Below, in pieces: positions 1 to 13,299 of a stretch of DNA of 64,000 bases (its first letter is position 1; every line of letters starts with the position of its first letter). A program made the position numbers and the translations under genes. The stretch spans positions 176,246,604-176,310,603 of the forward strand of contig CM070873.1 in assembly GCA_036365515.1 (NCBI GenBank). Reading direction: 5' to 3'. Source of the stretch: Torymus aiolomorphi (taxonomy: Eukaryota > Arthropoda > Insecta > Hymenoptera > Torymidae). The notes beneath the pieces are model-generated. The model saw only the letters and a list, made by a program, of their open reading frames with translations, ran no database searches and was not told the DNA's origin.

Positions 1-3000
1 TGTATGAAACGTTTTAGCAAAGTTTACGCAACGTTTTGCAACCGCACTTCAAGAAATGTTACTGCAATGTTTTACAAAGCTTTCCCGGAATTTTTAGCGC
101 AAACTTCCTATAAAGAAACATTTCATGAAATGTTATGAAAAGGTTTGAAAAAGATTTCTTGGAAGGATTTTTTTATGAAACTGAAAATTAAAAAAATATT
201 TCCGAAACCTTTTAAAAATATTTCACTAAAAGTTATAAGAAGCTTCCAAAAACACTTCCTGTATCATTTTCTGAAACCTTTTAGCAAAGTTTACGCAACG
301 TTTTGGATGCGATATTGACATCGTGAAAACGCATTTCAAGAAATGTTAACGCAAGGTTTTACAAGGCTTTCCCGAAATTTTTCTCGCAAACTTTCTATAA
401 AGAAACCTTTCATGAAATGTTACGAAAAGGTTTAAAAAAGAATTCTTGGTAGAATTTTTTTATGAAACCGAAAATGTATAAAATATTTCCGAAACCTTAC
501 AAAAATATTTCACGAAAGGTTATAAGGAAACATTTCAAAAACTTTTTCTGTATCATTGCCTAAAACGTTTTGGCAAAGTTTTCGCAACGTTTCTGATACG
601 CAATAGACACCATGAAAAAGCAATTCAAAAAATGTTACTGCAAAGTTTTTCAATGCTTTCCAGAAAGTTTTCTCGCAAACATTCTCTGAAGAAATATTTC
701 ATGAAATATTACGAAAAGGTTTCAAAAAGATTTCTTGAAAAGATTTTTTTATGAAACTGAAAATGTATAAAATATTTCCGAAACCTTTCAAAAATATTTC
801 ACGAAAGGTTATAAGGAAACATTTCAAAAACTTTTTCTGTATCATTACCTAAAACGTTTTGGCAAAGTTTTCGCAACGTTTCTGATACGCAATAGATACC
901 ATGAAAAAGCAATTAAAAAAATGTTACTGCAAAGTTTTTCAAAGCTTTCCAGAAAGTTTTCTCGCAAACATTCTCTGAAGAAACATCTCATGAAATATTA
1001 CGATAAGGTTTCAAAAAGATTTCTTGAAAAGATTTTTATGAAACTAAAAATGTATAAAATATTTCCGAAACCTTTCAAAAATATTTCACGAAAGGTTATA
1101 AGGAACCATTTCAAAAACTTTTTCTGTATCATTGCCTAAAACGTTTTAGCAAAGTTTTCGCAACGTTTCTGGTACGGATTAGACACAGTGAAAAAGCAAT
1201 TCAAGAAATGTTACTGCAAAGTTTTTCAAAGCTTTCCAGAAAGTTATCTCGCAAACATTTTGTAAAGAAACATTTCATGAAATATTACGAAAAGTTTTCA
1301 AAAAGATTTCTTGGAAATATTATTTTATGATACTGAAAATGTATAAAATATTTGTGAAACCTTTCAAAAATATTTCACGAAAGGTTATAAGGAAACATTT
1401 CAAAAACTTTTTCTGTATCATTACCTAAAACGTTTTGGCAAAGTTTTCGCAACGTTTCTGATACGCAATAGATACCATGAAAAAGCAATTAAAAAAATGT
1501 TACTGCAAAGTTTTTCAAAGCTTTCCAGAAAGTTTTCTCGCAAACATTCTCTGAAGAAACATCTCATGAAATATTACGATAAGGTTTCAAAAAGATTTCT
1601 TGAAAAGATTTTTATGAAACTAAAAATGTATAAAATATTTCCGAAACCTTTCAAAAATATTTCACGAAAGGTTATAAGGAACCATTTCAAAAACTTTTTC
1701 TGTATCATTGCCTAAAACGTTTTAGCAAAGTTTTCGCAACGTTTCTGGTACGGATTAGACACAGTGAAAAAGCAATTCAAGAAATGTTACTGCAAAGTTT
1801 TTCAAAGCTTTCCAGAAAGTTATCTCGCAAACATTTTGTAAAGAAACATTTCATGAAATATTACGAAAAGTTTTCAAAAAGATTTCTTGGAAATATTATT
1901 TTATGATACTGAAAATGTATAAAATATTTGTGAAACCTTGCCAAAATATTTCACGAAAGGTTATAAGGAAACATTTTAAAAACATTTCCTGTATCATTGT
2001 CTGAAACATTTTAGCAAAGTTTACGCAACGTTTTGGTTACGAAATAGACATCGTGAAAAAGCATTTCAAGAAATGTTACTGCAAGATTTTCCAAAGCCTT
2101 TCCGAAATTTTTTTTGAAAAAATTCTTAAAGAAACATTTCATGAAATATTACGAAAAGTTATCAAAAACATTTCTTGGAAATCTTTTTTATGATACTGAA
2201 AATGTATAAAATATTTGTGAAACCTTGCCAAAATATTTCACGAAAGGTTATAAGGAAACATTTTAAAAACATTTCCTGTATCATTGTCTGAAACGTTTTA
2301 GCAAAGTTTACGCAACGTTTTGGTTACGAAATAGACATCGTGAAAAAGCATTTCAAGAAATGTTACTGCAAGGTTTTCCAAAGCCTTCCCGAAATTTTTT
2401 TTGAATAAATTCTTAAAGAAACATTTCATGAAATATTACGAAAAGGTTTTCAAAAGCTTTCTTAGAAAGATTTTTTTATGAAACTGAAAATGTATAAAAT
2501 ATTTGTGAAACCTTACAAAAATATTTCACGAAGGTTATAAGGAAACATTTCAAAAACTTTTTCTGTATCATTGCCTAAAACGTTTTAGCAAAGTTTCGCA
2601 ACGTTTCTGATACGGAATAGACACAGTGAAAAAGCAATTCAAGTAATGTTACTGTAAAGTTTTTCAAAGCTTTCCAGAAAGTTATCTCGCAAACATTCTG
2701 TAAAGAAACATTTCATGAAATATTACGAAAATGTTTTCGAAAGCTTTCTTAGAAAGATTTTTTTATGAAACTGAAAATGTAAAAAATATTTGTGAAACCT
2801 TTCAAAAATATTTCACGAAGGTTATAAGGAAACATTTCACAAACTTTTTCTGTATCATTGCCTAAAACGTTTTAGCAAAGATTTCGCAACGTTTCTGATA
2901 CCCAATATCCCACAAAGCATGAAAAGTTTTGGTGAAACCTTTCAAGAAATATTTCATGAAAAGCTTGCCACAACCTTGCAGCCATATTACAGAAACTTCT

Positions 3001-6000
3001 CAAAAATATTTTCAGAAAGATTTCAGGAAACCTTACCGAAACATTTTACAAAACTTTTCAATGAATGTTAAAAGTAGACCATCAAAATATATTTCATGAA
3101 ATAATACTGCGAGCTTTTCTAAAGCTTTCATGAAATCTTTCTTACAACGGCTCTGAAAAGAAACGTGTAATATTTCATGAAATATTATGGAAAGGTGTTG
3201 AAAAAATTTCTCAAAATATGTGTTTATTCCTACAGAACCATTCAAGAAACATTCTTAAAACCTTACAAAAATATTTCACGAAAGGTTATAAGGAAACCTT
3301 TCCAAAACATTTCCTGTCTCATTGTATGAAACGTTTTAGCAAAGTTTACGCAACGTTTTGCAACCGCACTTCAAGAAATGTTACTGCAATGTTTTACAAA
3401 GCTTTCCCGGAATTTTTAGCGCAAACTTCCTATAAAGAAACATTTCATGAAATGTTATGAAAAGGTTTGAAAAAGATTTCTTGGAAGGATTTTTTTATGA
3501 AACTGAAAATTAAAAAAATATTTCCGAAACCTTTTAAAAATATTTCACTAAAAGTTATAAGGAAGCTTTCAAAAACACTTCCTGTATCATTTTCTGAAAC
3601 CTTTTAGCAAAGTTTACGCAAGGTTTTGGATGCGATATTGACATCGTGAAAACGCATTTCAAGAAATGTTAACGCAAGGTTTTACAAGGCTTTCCCGAAA
3701 TTTTTCTCGCAAACTTTCTATAAAGAAACCTTTCATGAAATGTTACGAAAAGGTTTAAAAAAGAATTCTTGGTAGAATTTTTTTATGAAACCGAAAATGT
3801 ATAAAATATTTCCGAAACCTTACAAAAATATTTCACGAAAGGTTATAAGGAAACATTTCAAAAACTTTTTCTGTATCATTGCCTAAAACGTTTTGGCAAA
3901 GTTTTCGCAACGTTTCTGATACGCAATAGACACCATGAAAAAGCAATTAAAAAAATGTTACTGCAAAGTTTTTCAAAGCTTTCCAGAAAGTTTTCTCGCA
4001 AACATTCTCTGAAGAAACATTTCATGAAATATTACGAAAAGGTTTCAAAAAGATTTCTTGAAAAGATTTTTTTATGAAACTGAAAATGTATAAAATATTT
4101 CCGAAACCTTTCAAAAATATTTCACGAAAGGTTATAAGGAACCATTTCAAAAACTTTTTCTATATCATTGCCTAAAACGTTTTAGCAAAGTTTTCGCAAC
4201 GTTTCTGGTACGGATTAGACACAGTGAAAAAGCAATTCAAGAAATGTTACTGCAAAGTTTTTCAAAGCTTTCCAGAAAGTTATCCCGCAAACATTCTGTA
4301 AAGAAACATTTCATGAAATATTACGAAAAGTTTTCAAAAAGATTTCTTGGAAATATTTTTTTATGATACTGAAAATGTATAAAATATTTGTGAAACTTTG
4401 CCAAAATATTTCACGAAAGGTTATAAGGAAACATTTTAAAAACATTTCTTGTATCATTGTTTGAAACCTTTTAGCAAAGTTTACGCAACGTTTTGGATGC
4501 GATATTGACATCGTGAAAACGCATTTCAAGAAATGTTAACGCAAGGTTTTACAAGGCTTTCCCGAAATTTTTCTCGCAAACTTTCTATAAAGAAACCTTT
4601 CATGAAATGTTACGAAAAGGTTTAAAAAAGAATTCTTGGTAGAATTTTTTTATGAAACCGAAAATGTAAAAAAATATTTCCGAAACCTAGTAAAAATATT
4701 TCACGAAAAGTTATAAGGAAGCTTTCAAAAACATTTCCTGTATCATTTTCTGAAACGTTTTAGCAAAGTTTTAGCAACGTTTTGGATACGATATTGGCAT
4801 CGTGAAAAGGCATTTCAAGAAATGTTACTGCAAGGTTTTACAAGACTTTCCGGAATTTCTATAGCAAACCTTCTACAAAGAAACATTTCATGAAATGTTA
4901 CGAAAAGGTTTGAAAAAGATTTCTTTGTAGGATTTTTTTATGAAACTGAAAATGTAAAATATTTCCAAAAGCTTTTAAAAATATTTCACGAAAAGTTATA
5001 AGAAACCCTTTCAAACGAATTTCTATATCATTGCTTCAAATGTTTCCACAATGTTTTCGCAATTTTTTGATACGGTATAGACATCATAAAAATGCATTTC
5101 AAGAAATGTTACTGCAAGGATTTACAAGGCTTTCCCGAAATTTTTAGCGCAAATTTTCTATAAAGAAACATTTCATGAAATGTTACGAAAAGGTTTCAAA
5201 AAGATTTCTTGAAGTATTATTTTATGAAACCTTAAAATGTAAAAAAATATTTCCGAAACCCTGCAAAAATATTTCATGAAAAGTTATAAGGAAGCCTTCA
5301 AAAACATTTTCTGAAACATTTTCTGAAACCTTTTAGTAAAGTTTACGCAACGTTTTGGATGCGATATTGACATCGTGAAAACGCATTTCAAGAAATGTTA
5401 ATGCAAGGTTTTACAAGGCTTTCCCGAATTTTTTTCGGAAACTTTCTATAAAGAAACATTTCATAAAATATTACGAAAAGATTTCTTGGAAGTATTTTTT
5501 TATGAAACTGAAAATGTAAAAAAATATTTCTGAAACCATGCAAAAATATTTCCTTTCCCGAAAAGTTATAAGGAAGCTTTCAAAAACATTTCCTGTATCA
5601 TTTTCTGAAACGTTTTAGCAAAGTTTTCGCAACGTTTTCGATACGATATTGACAGCGTATAAACGCATTTCAAGAAATGTTACTGCAAGGATTTACGAAG
5701 CTTTCCCGAAATTTTTCTCGCAAACTTTCTCTAAAGAAACATTTCATGAAATGTTACGATAAGGTTTGAGAAAGATTTCTTGGAAGAATTTTTTTCTGAA
5801 AATGAAAATGTAAATAAATATTTCCGAAATCTTGCAAAAATATTTCGCGAAATGTTATAACGAAATCTTTCAAAAACATTTCCTGTATCATTTTCTGAAA
5901 CGTTATTGCAAAGTTTTCGCAACGTTTTCGATATGAATTGACATCGTAAAAACGCATTTCAAGAAATATTACTGCAAGGATTTACGAAGCTTTCCCGAAA

Positions 6001-6180
6001 TTTTTCTTGCAAACTTTCTCTAAAGAAACATTTCATGAAATATTACGAAAACGTTTCAAAAAGTTTACTTGGAAAGATTTTTTTATGAAACTGAAAATGT
6101 AAAAAAATATTTCGGAAAGCTTGCAAAATCATGTCACGAAAAGTTATAAGGAAGCTTTCAAAAACCTTTCCTGTATCATT
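1..6180. repeat. ~288-bp satellite array, about 20 monomers
   Basis: A landmark resembling CAAGAAATGTTACTGCAA recurs about every 288 bp (near 51, 333, 620, 907, 1199, 1483 and on to 5957). Monomers are dense in short TTTC/GAAA-type motifs, so many short meaningless open frames appear on both strands. Two levels of higher-order repeat are visible. A 576-bp dimer is repeated with no difference noticed (781-1362 against 1357-1938). Positions 1 to ~600 recur at 3323 to ~3920 with a few changes, a 3322-bp period. A variant segment at ~2900-3250 interrupts the regular spacing. The array continues left of the window. I see no gene here. Confidence 0.93.
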
Positions 6181-6739
6181 CTTACACGCCCTCCGGTCTT
6201 AAAGCCATTTTAACTCAAACGTAGATCCCTAACTTATCGACACATAAATATTATGTTTTTTATCACATCTAAAAAAAAATGTTAGGAAAAAGCGTTTTTT
6301 CACACCCACCGAAATTGGTTTAAGCATACTGTATTAAATTTCCAAATGATTCCATCCATTAGATCTTTCCAAAAACGTTTTCCAAATTAGTAATTAACTC
6401 GAACAAAGCATGAAACATTTCAAAATCCATTTTATAAAAATCTAATTAATGCAATGATTTAAAAATTTAATAGGGCATTTCACTTAATGTTATGTCGGAG
6501 AGCATGAAGAACGCTTTTTCTAAAATTTTTGTTTAAATACGATAAAAGAATTAAAGTTTAGGTGCCGGTAAGGTAGGGATCATGTCGGTACTTCACATGG
6601 CCTTAACAAAAGAATTAGTTGAGTCTATTAAATATCATAGTCGAAAGTACTCAATATGTCGTCTTTTAATCAAATGTTTGTAATTTTTATTCAAGTTTAC
6701 TCTATACTTAGCTAAAATTAAAATTTTGTACGGTAGAAG
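6181..6739. other. A+T-rich stretch after the satellite, no gene seen
   Basis: The array ends abruptly near 6180. The following sequence has no long open frame. At 6562-6577 it contains CGGTAAGGTAGGG, a short motif that recurs at about 13666 and 28812 and inverted at about 39745, so it is probably a scrap of a dispersed repeat. Confidence 0.5.
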
Positions 6740-6812
6740 CGTTGCGTAGCGTAGTGGTTAGAGCGTCAGCCTTGTAATCCGAGGGTCTCGAGTTCGATCC
6801 CACCTTAGGTCA
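6740..6812 (+). pseudogene. tRNA-Thr(TGT)-like sequence, probably a pseudogene or SINE head
   Basis: An internal pol III box A (TAGCGTAGTGG, 6747-6757) and box B (GAGTTCGATCC, 6790-6800) are correctly spaced. The anticodon loop reads CTTGTAA, giving TGT (Thr). A T-run follows at 6816. However, the acceptor stem does not pair, the anticodon stem has mismatches and the D stem has one. This is probably a decayed tRNA or a tRNA-derived SINE. A functional tRNA is unlikely. Confidence 0.5.
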
Positions 6813-7084
6813 AAATTTTTTTCTGCGTTTTTTCTGTAAGATAATTTGTAAATGCGAAATTGCGAGCGATAATTAATATAAATTAATGCAAATATATAAT
6901 AATTTAATATTAAAAAACATATCTGATATAATAACTATTCATATATATTAAGTTGCAGGAGTTCAGGAAAGATCATCAACTTGAAAAGTCTACAAGGAAA
7001 AAACTTGTTTTCAAAATTGTTAAAAAAAATATTAAAACATTTCTATTTCCGATTTCTTTTGAAAAATATTTTTTAAATCTTTTA
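6813..7084. other. A+T-rich spacer
   Basis: Low-complexity A+T-rich DNA between the tRNA-like sequence and the next repeat array. No coding or RNA feature was recognised. Confidence 0.4.
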
Positions 7085-8180
7085 AAATGTTTCAAAAACC
7101 TTACTTGATGGTTTTGAGGCCTCTTAGAAACTTGCGTAAAACATTGTCGTATCCTTTCAGAAATATTTCACAGAACTTTTCAGGAAACCTTTCCAATATC
7201 TTTCACAAAATATTTCTTGAAATATTTTTTAAATATTTCAAAAACCTTATGTGATGATTTGGCAACCTCTTAGAAACTTGCGTAAAACATGGTCGTAACC
7301 TTTCAGAAATATTTCACAGAACTTTTCAGGAAACCTTCCGAAAAATATTTTTGTAAATCTTTTTGAAATATTTCAGAAACCTTTCGTGATGGTTTAGAGA
7401 CCTCTTAGAAACTTGCGTAAAACATTGTCGTAACATTTCAGAAATATTTCACAGAACTTTTTCAGGAAACCTTTCAGATACCTTTCGAAAAATATTTTTG
7501 TAAATCTTTTTAAAATATTTCAGAAACCTTTCGTCATAGTTTTCAGACCTCTTAGAAACTTGCATGAAACATTGTCGTAACATTTCAGAAATATTTCACA
7601 GAATTTATTAGGAAACCATTAAGATACCTTTCGAAAAATGTTTTTTTAAAACTTGTTGAAATATTTTGAAAAGTTTTCGTGATGGTTTTGAGACCTCTTA
7701 GAAACTTGTGTAGAACATTGTCGTAACTTTTCAGAAATATTTCACAGAACTTTTCAGGAAACCTTTCAGATACCTTTCGAAAAATATGTTTTGAACACTT
7801 GTTGAAATATTTTGAAAAGTTTTCGTAATGTGTTGAGACATCTGAGGCACTTGCATAAAATATTGTCACAACCATTCAGAAATATGTCTTGTAACTTTTC
7901 AGGAAAAGCTTTCAGAAAATATTTCCAGAATTCATTTTAAAACGATTTAAAAACCTTTCATGAAATTTTTGGGCATCTGAGGCACTTTCCTGAAACATTG
8001 TCAAAACCTTTTAGAAAACTTTCATGTAACCTTTTAGGAAAGGTGTCAAATATATTTCAAGAAATATTTTTGAACGTTTATTGCACGGACATATGAACCT
8101 TTTAGAAACCTTTTTCCGAAATATTTTTGCAAGGTTTCCAACCTTACATGAAACCTTTTGAAAACCTTGCAGAAACATTT
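7085..8180. repeat. ~146-bp degenerate tandem repeat array
   Basis: The landmark CTCTTAGAAACTTGCGTAA starts at 7121, 7267, 7402, 7549 and 7695, then decays near 7838 and 7980, giving a 135-147-bp period. The monomer uses the same TTTC/AAACC vocabulary as the array at 1-6180, and 146 is close to half of 288. I infer a related family in which the first array is built from dimers. Open frames here are by-products of the repeats. Confidence 0.85.
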
Positions 8181-8538
8181 CGTGCTATGTGGGTTATTAA
8201 GAAATTTTCGGTTTCGGCTTATACGTGTAGCATTTAAGTGGTAGCATTGTGAAATACTGATTTGTTAAAATATTGCACGCCACTGTCTTCTGGAGGTCGA
8301 TGGCTCTCTATGTCGCACGGTCTACGGTACGATGCCTGAGCGAAATGCTGCGTTGCATTCTCGCGTTTATGTGTCAGGAAATATCTGATGTGAATAAACT
8401 TTCAGAATGAAATTCTAAATCTCTATAATACGTCTCCGGACGTAACACTATATTGTGCTATACTGCGATTTATCTGTCTTTCATGACAAACTTACTGCTA
8501 TCCCCCTTTAATTGATTTATCTTTTTTTGTAAACAAAC
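8181..8538 (+). other. 5' flank of the transposase gene
   Basis: Less repetitive sequence between the 146-bp array and the ATG at 8539. It could hold the promoter and 5' UTR of the transposase gene, but no TATA box or initiator can be assigned with confidence. Confidence 0.3.
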
Positions 8539-10353
8539 ATGAGTTTTTCATTAAAATGTGTGAATCCTTTAGGAAGGAATGAACACTCTAATGAGTTAAC
8601 AAATTTCCCAAAATCATTAGCACAACCATTTCCATCAATACCAGATGGTGCGAAAGTTTGTCTTACGTGCAAATTTTTGATTTATAATAAACGCAAATCG
8701 AGTGAATCTTCTACGATACCAAAAAGAATTAAATCGGATTGTGATGATGATGACCACAAAGCTGCCATGGCAATATTTGAAAATTTAAGAAGTAAACTTT
8801 CTGAGACAAAGTCAAAAGATGAAAGAATGTTATTACTTTCTCTTGCCTCTAGATTTTGGTCTCGTAAAAATTTAATAGAAAGATTAGGTTGTACGGAATG
8901 GGAAGCAAGAACAATACTAACTGAAGCTACTGATGGAAATATTTTGACGGTACCGTTGAAAAATAAAGGAGAAGAGCTTTCTAATGAAACCAAAAATACG
9001 GTAAAAAACTTTTATGATCGTGACGATATCAGTAAATTATTGCCTGGAATGAAAGATTTTATTTTAATAAAACAAATTACTGGTGAACACTTACACGTTC
9101 AAAAAAGATTACTTCTAGGTAATTTGAATGAAATTTATATTTTATTTAAAAATGAATATCCGGATGTTAAGATAGGCTATACAAAGTTCACACAATTAAA
9201 ACCAAAACATTGTGTGTTGGCTGGAACAAGTGGCACACATAATGTATGCGTATGCGTACATCATGAAAATGTCAAACTTATGCTAGATGCAATTAATTTG
9301 AAACATTTGACAAAGGATAGTGATTCACCTTTAGAAAATTATAAAGATTGTATAAATAAAATTGTTTGTAGTCAACCATCGGATAAATGTTTCTTGGGTG
9401 ACTGCTTGGATTGCGTAGCTAATTTTTCAAATCTTCAAGAAATTATGATGAAAAGTTTTAAAAATCATGGCATTCAAGAAATTAAATATGAATCATGGAA
9501 GCAAACGGATCGCTGCTCAATAATATTTGAAACGATAAAAGTTTCTAGCTTTCTTGAAATATTGAAAGACAAATTGATTAAATTAAAAACGCACGATTTT
9601 TTTGCTAAACAACAAGCACTGTTTATCAGATATTTAAAAGAAAATCTTGAAGATGGAGAGATAGTAATTAGTTTTGATTTTACTGAAAATTACGCTTTTG
9701 TTGTTCAAAATTCATCTCAATCGTTTCATTGGAATAATAATCAAGCCACTATATTTACAATTATAGTGTATTATAGAGAAAACGATGATCTCAAACACGA
9801 AAGTGTAGCTATTATTTCTGACAATTTAAATCATGATACCGTTTCCGTATATGAATATCAAAAAATTATTCTAAACTATTTGAAAGGTCATCATCAACTA
9901 AAAAAATTAATTATATAACCGATGGTGCAGCACAGCATTTTAAAAATAAAAATAATTTTCAGAATCTTCTTCATCATGAAGAGGATTTTAAAATAAAAGT
10001 TGAATGGCATTTTTTGCGATGGCATAGGTGCTAATTTAAAAAGGGAAGCCCGTAGAGCTAGCTTACAGCTTACAGGAGCTCACAAAATCCTTACAGCCTA
10101 CGATCTTTATAATTGGGCACAAAATTATAGTAAAGAAACAAAGATTTTCTACAGTAGCAAAAAAGTTTATGAAAAAAATTCTTTGGAATTAAAAGTTAGA
10201 TTCGATAAAGCAAAAGCCATTCCAGGTACTTTGAAATACCACGCTTTTATTCCAATAGATGAAAAGACTCTGCAACTTAAAAAAACTTCTTTAGGATCTA
10301 ACTACGATTTATTTCCTAAATTAAAAAAGACTAAAAATGTTAAAAAGATTTGA
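8539..10353 (+). pseudogene. DDE-type transposase-like gene, frameshifted
   Basis: The first 459 codons are open from the ATG at 8539. This part has a Cys-rich segment (…GTHNVCVCVHH… about residues 233-245) and a candidate first catalytic Asp in FDFTENY (about 378-384). The protein looks like an insect and hydra transposon-associated family that I recognise only by pattern. The frame breaks at 9918. Another frame continues with DGAAQHFKNK, a candidate second Asp. Near 10000 a second shift, probably with a small deletion, leads into the open segment 10000-10353, which begins CDGIGANLKREARRASL. The Asp/Gly-rich motif expected between WHF and CDG is missing. The copy is therefore non-functional. 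The superfamily is unresolved, and no terminal inverted repeats were identified. Confidence 0.6.
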
Positions 10354-11341
10354 ATATTTAAAAGCTTATGAACAAAAATTGTTATGATGTTAAGTGGAGC
10401 AGCTCCGATCGCACAGCGATTCTGCAGTGACGCACGCCGCGTGCGGCGGCTGGCCGAGCGCCTTGTATTTCTTGAATAATATCTCGAAAAAATCAAAAAG
10501 CCCCTATGTAGAAAAAGGCTATATCCACGTAAAATTTCCTCCTCTTTCGATCTAGCAGGTCAAAAAAAATATTAAAAATATAGTTTTTGAGATATAACAT
10601 GTTTTATGTTTTTTTGAGGTTATAATTGAAAAATTTTGAGAAACTAATAGCACCATCGGAAAGCTGAGGAAAAAATACATCGAAATCACTTGGGGATTAT
10701 TTTTTTAGATACATCTTAGCCCTTCAAACACAAGCTGAAAACAGCATCATTTCGCGCTCGCACGCCGCGCCTGGAGAGCTGACGTGAAACGCCTCATATA
10801 TACTAGAAAATGGAAATGAGGCGTGCTCGCGTGCGTTTTGTTTACCTGCTTTTATTTTTTATTAAAGTTAATTTACAGCGCGCTTTTCTCAATGTATCTC
10901 TTTTCGCAGTTTTTTCCAGCAGTTGACACTAGCTATTTTTTTTTGTTTTTTGTGGGCAATAAATTTTTTTTTTATTCTGCTATTTGATTTCGCACCAAAC
11001 TACAGACGATGCGGAAATGCGACGCAGAGAAATGTAAATAGAAAAAGAGCGTTGGTAAGCGCGAAACCCTCGGCGATTTTCGTGTTCCGAAGGTAGGAGG
11101 ATGCTTAAAATTTAACAATGGGCCGCGTTATACAAATCAATCAGACGCGTATATTTTTGTTTTCATTTTTGAAATACTTTATTTCGAATGGAAACTCGTC
11201 GGTAAAATCTGTGGAATTATAAACTGTTTCAGATGCAGAAGACAAATTATAACTATATACATGCTGTTAAAGACTAGCTCCTTTTATTTAAACAAAGCCT
11301 GTAATAGGCGTGACATATATATTTGAGAGTGTACATTGTAT
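10354..11341. other. Non-coding DNA with GC patches and a dispersed repeat
   Basis: The stretch alternates GC-rich patches (10400-10460, 10740-10800) with A+T-rich DNA. The segment at about 10889-10970 is repeated at about 40548-40630 and partly at about 41045-41075, sharing GTTTTTTGTGGGCAA. No gene was recognised. It may include the 3' part of the transposon carrying the transposase. Confidence 0.45.
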
Positions 11342-11735
11342 TTAATCTTTTTTCCGTTTTTTTTTTTTACTTTTTGTATCAATAACTAGAGCTGCTCTAT
11401 GCCGTTCTGCTCTTCGTTCGTATACCGTGAGTTGTTTGTCACATTCATTTGCTCTTAGATGTTGCAATGGTGATGTTCTTTGAATACCGTCTTCGAAGGA
11501 TACGAGTGTACGTTTAGCAGATTCTATACTTTCTCCGCGTATACAATGTTTGGATCTTGTTTCTGGTTGCACATGTAGTGTAGCCTCTCCCTTTGTGCTA
11601 AATAATCTTTGGTCTTTCTCTTCCAAAGTATTACGGCATTTCAAACCAAGAGCCATGAGAGCAGACTTCCATCTATCTAAACCAAGAGAAACTAATTTGT
11701 CTCAAGATGAGAAAACACACAAATCTAAGTGAGCT
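11342..11735 (-). pseudogene. SDE2-like (SAP-type) gene fragment
   Basis: The minus strand has a 104-codon open stretch (11656-11342). With in-frame sequence just upstream it reads LGLDRWKSALMALGLKC, then TLEE, then RLFSTKG. I recognise this as the C-terminal SAP-type motif of SDE2; SF3A3 has a similar motif. An in-frame stop lies upstream, at about 11703. The rest, a Lys-rich tail after about residue 25, does not resemble either family. No introns or flanking exons were seen, so a processed or transposon-captured fragment is more likely than a working gene. Confidence 0.4.
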
Positions 11736-11999
11736 CCAACATTAATTAAAGCACTGCCTGTTTCTTTAGGTCAACCGAGAAAGGTCCTGGTTTCTATAGA
11801 ACGCTGCACTCCATAAACTGATCAAGCAGCATTTTCAGCCGATGTTCCTAGTTTATGGTTTTCCGATGGCTCGATTTTTTATGCAACTTCTCCTTGACAA
11901 TCGCGTCGGAGAGACGTTCGAGTTCCCAGCGGCGCTGCTATTTCAGGAGGGGTCTCCATCGTTAACGATCGTCAGCAGGACGGACGTGTGTTGATGCAC
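11736..11999. other. Spacer, nothing recognised
   Basis: Mixed-composition DNA between the SDE2-like fragment and the GC-rich repeat. No open frame of note was seen. Confidence 0.3.
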
Positions 12000-12188
12000 T
12001 ATTTATTTACGTTTGGGGTTAGGATATATGGCAGTCCGCGACGCGATGTATCTAACTCGACCTCGCGCGCGCAGTTGTGCTGCAGTCTGCAGCGCATGCG
12101 CTTGGGCGTACACGCACACGGACAAGGCCAACAGTGTCGCCGGATCGCAGCCATTGCCATCGCTCTGCGGCGATGTTACACATTACTC
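12000..12188. repeat. GC-rich dispersed repeat, left part of a copy split by an LTR
   Basis: This segment matches 37240-37380. Both contain CAGCGCATGCGC, a run of alternating ACAC/CGCA, and then GATG(T/C)TACA(C/T)ATTAC(T/C)C. In the second copy the sequence runs on uninterrupted to CATATGGTACAATAATC. Here that continuation appears only after 13303, because an LTR was inserted. Open frames across this GC-rich DNA are not convincing genes. Confidence 0.75.
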
Positions 12189-13299
12189 TGTAACGGGGTT
12201 CAGTTATGGAGAGGGTATTAATCCCTCTCAGGGGTTCGCGGGGTAATATACGGGCGTATTCTACGCCCGGGCAACTCACCGTTGTAGAATCATCTGTAGT
12301 CCGGCAGAAGTGCCTCGGCACAGGTTCCGAACATACGAGCCCGGCTTCTATTGTAGAAAGCCTAGGCCGCTTTCCACTAGAACCGGCGCTGCGCTCTGCC
12401 GCTGCTGCCAACTGCTGCCCGCGAACTACCGGCTGTTCGCTAGGATCTAGCGTTACCAGCGCAGACGGTCTTTCCCGCGCACAACGCCGCTCGGTCTAAC
12501 CTCTCGAGCGGCTATTGAGATACTTACTCCCGCTACCGATGTTCCTCTCGGAGGAAATGCCTGCGACTAGCTGCAGCAACTGAAAAGGGTAGAGGGCGGT
12601 ATTTGTGAAATCATGCATAGGTTAAGGCGCGCTCAATAAATACTCGTGACTCGACAAGTTAAGATAAAAATGAACGGTTTATTCGAATAAAGTAATCGCG
12701 CTAAGGGGCGCGAAACCCGGACAAGGGGATAACATAAAACGCGACAGGCCGAGACTTTAAACTACGCACGCACGCAGCCGTCGATGTGCGACGGCAACAG
12801 GTTACTCCGCGACAATAAGAAAGAAACGCATACATCAGGCGCGACTTACTCTCGGCTGGCCAGCCATCGCAGACTCTATCACGATCGACGGCTCTCTCTC
12901 TCGCTCTCGCTGCTATCGGGTGGGGATGGAGCGTGCCTCACTGTCCCCGGTCCCCTCTGTCGCTGTCTCTTTCTCTCGCTTCCTCTCGCTCGCTCTCGCA
13001 CAGCCACTCTCGCTGGTGGCGGCACGGTGGTCCCAGTTGCAGCGGTGGAGGCACAACACACTCACCCGACCTATTTTTACACGTAACTATGACAGCGACT
13101 ACTTTCGCGTGTCACGGCGAGAATCAACATGGCCGCGCATTCCCGCTCGTAGCGGCGCGGCAGCTTCGTCTCCTTGTTCATCTGCTTGGCGCTTGATCCG
13201 CGTGGCGCTCTGCCGATTGCGGTACGTGTAAGCGCGCGAGATTCAGATCTCGCAGAGCAGTATACGTGATTCTCATAACTTATATCGGCGCCCGTTACA
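12189..13299 (+). mobile_element. Solo LTR (1111 bp) with 4-bp target-site duplication
   Basis: The element starts TGTAACGGG and ends CCCGTTACA, a perfect 9-bp inverted terminus with the TG...CA of LTRs. It is flanked by ACTC on both sides (12185-12188 and 13300-13303). Removing it and one ACTC restores a sequence matching the uninterrupted paralogue at about 37350-37385. AATAAA signals lie at 12635-12640 and 12686-12691 on this strand. No gag, pol or second LTR is present, so this is a solo LTR left by recombination. The family is probably Ty3/gypsy or BEL but cannot be decided from the LTR. Short open frames inside it are not genes. Confidence 0.85.

Noticed and set aside
921..1715. Two identical 72-codon open frames in the satellite
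   Set aside because: They are the same satellite monomer duplicated 576 bp apart. Other monomers are not open.
6740..6812. Functional tRNA-Thr
   Set aside because: Acceptor, D and anticodon stems do not pair properly. Kept only as a tRNA-derived pseudogene.
12784..13231. Several overlapping open frames of 60-103 codons
   Set aside because: They lie within the GC-rich, CT-rich solo LTR with no protein similarity.
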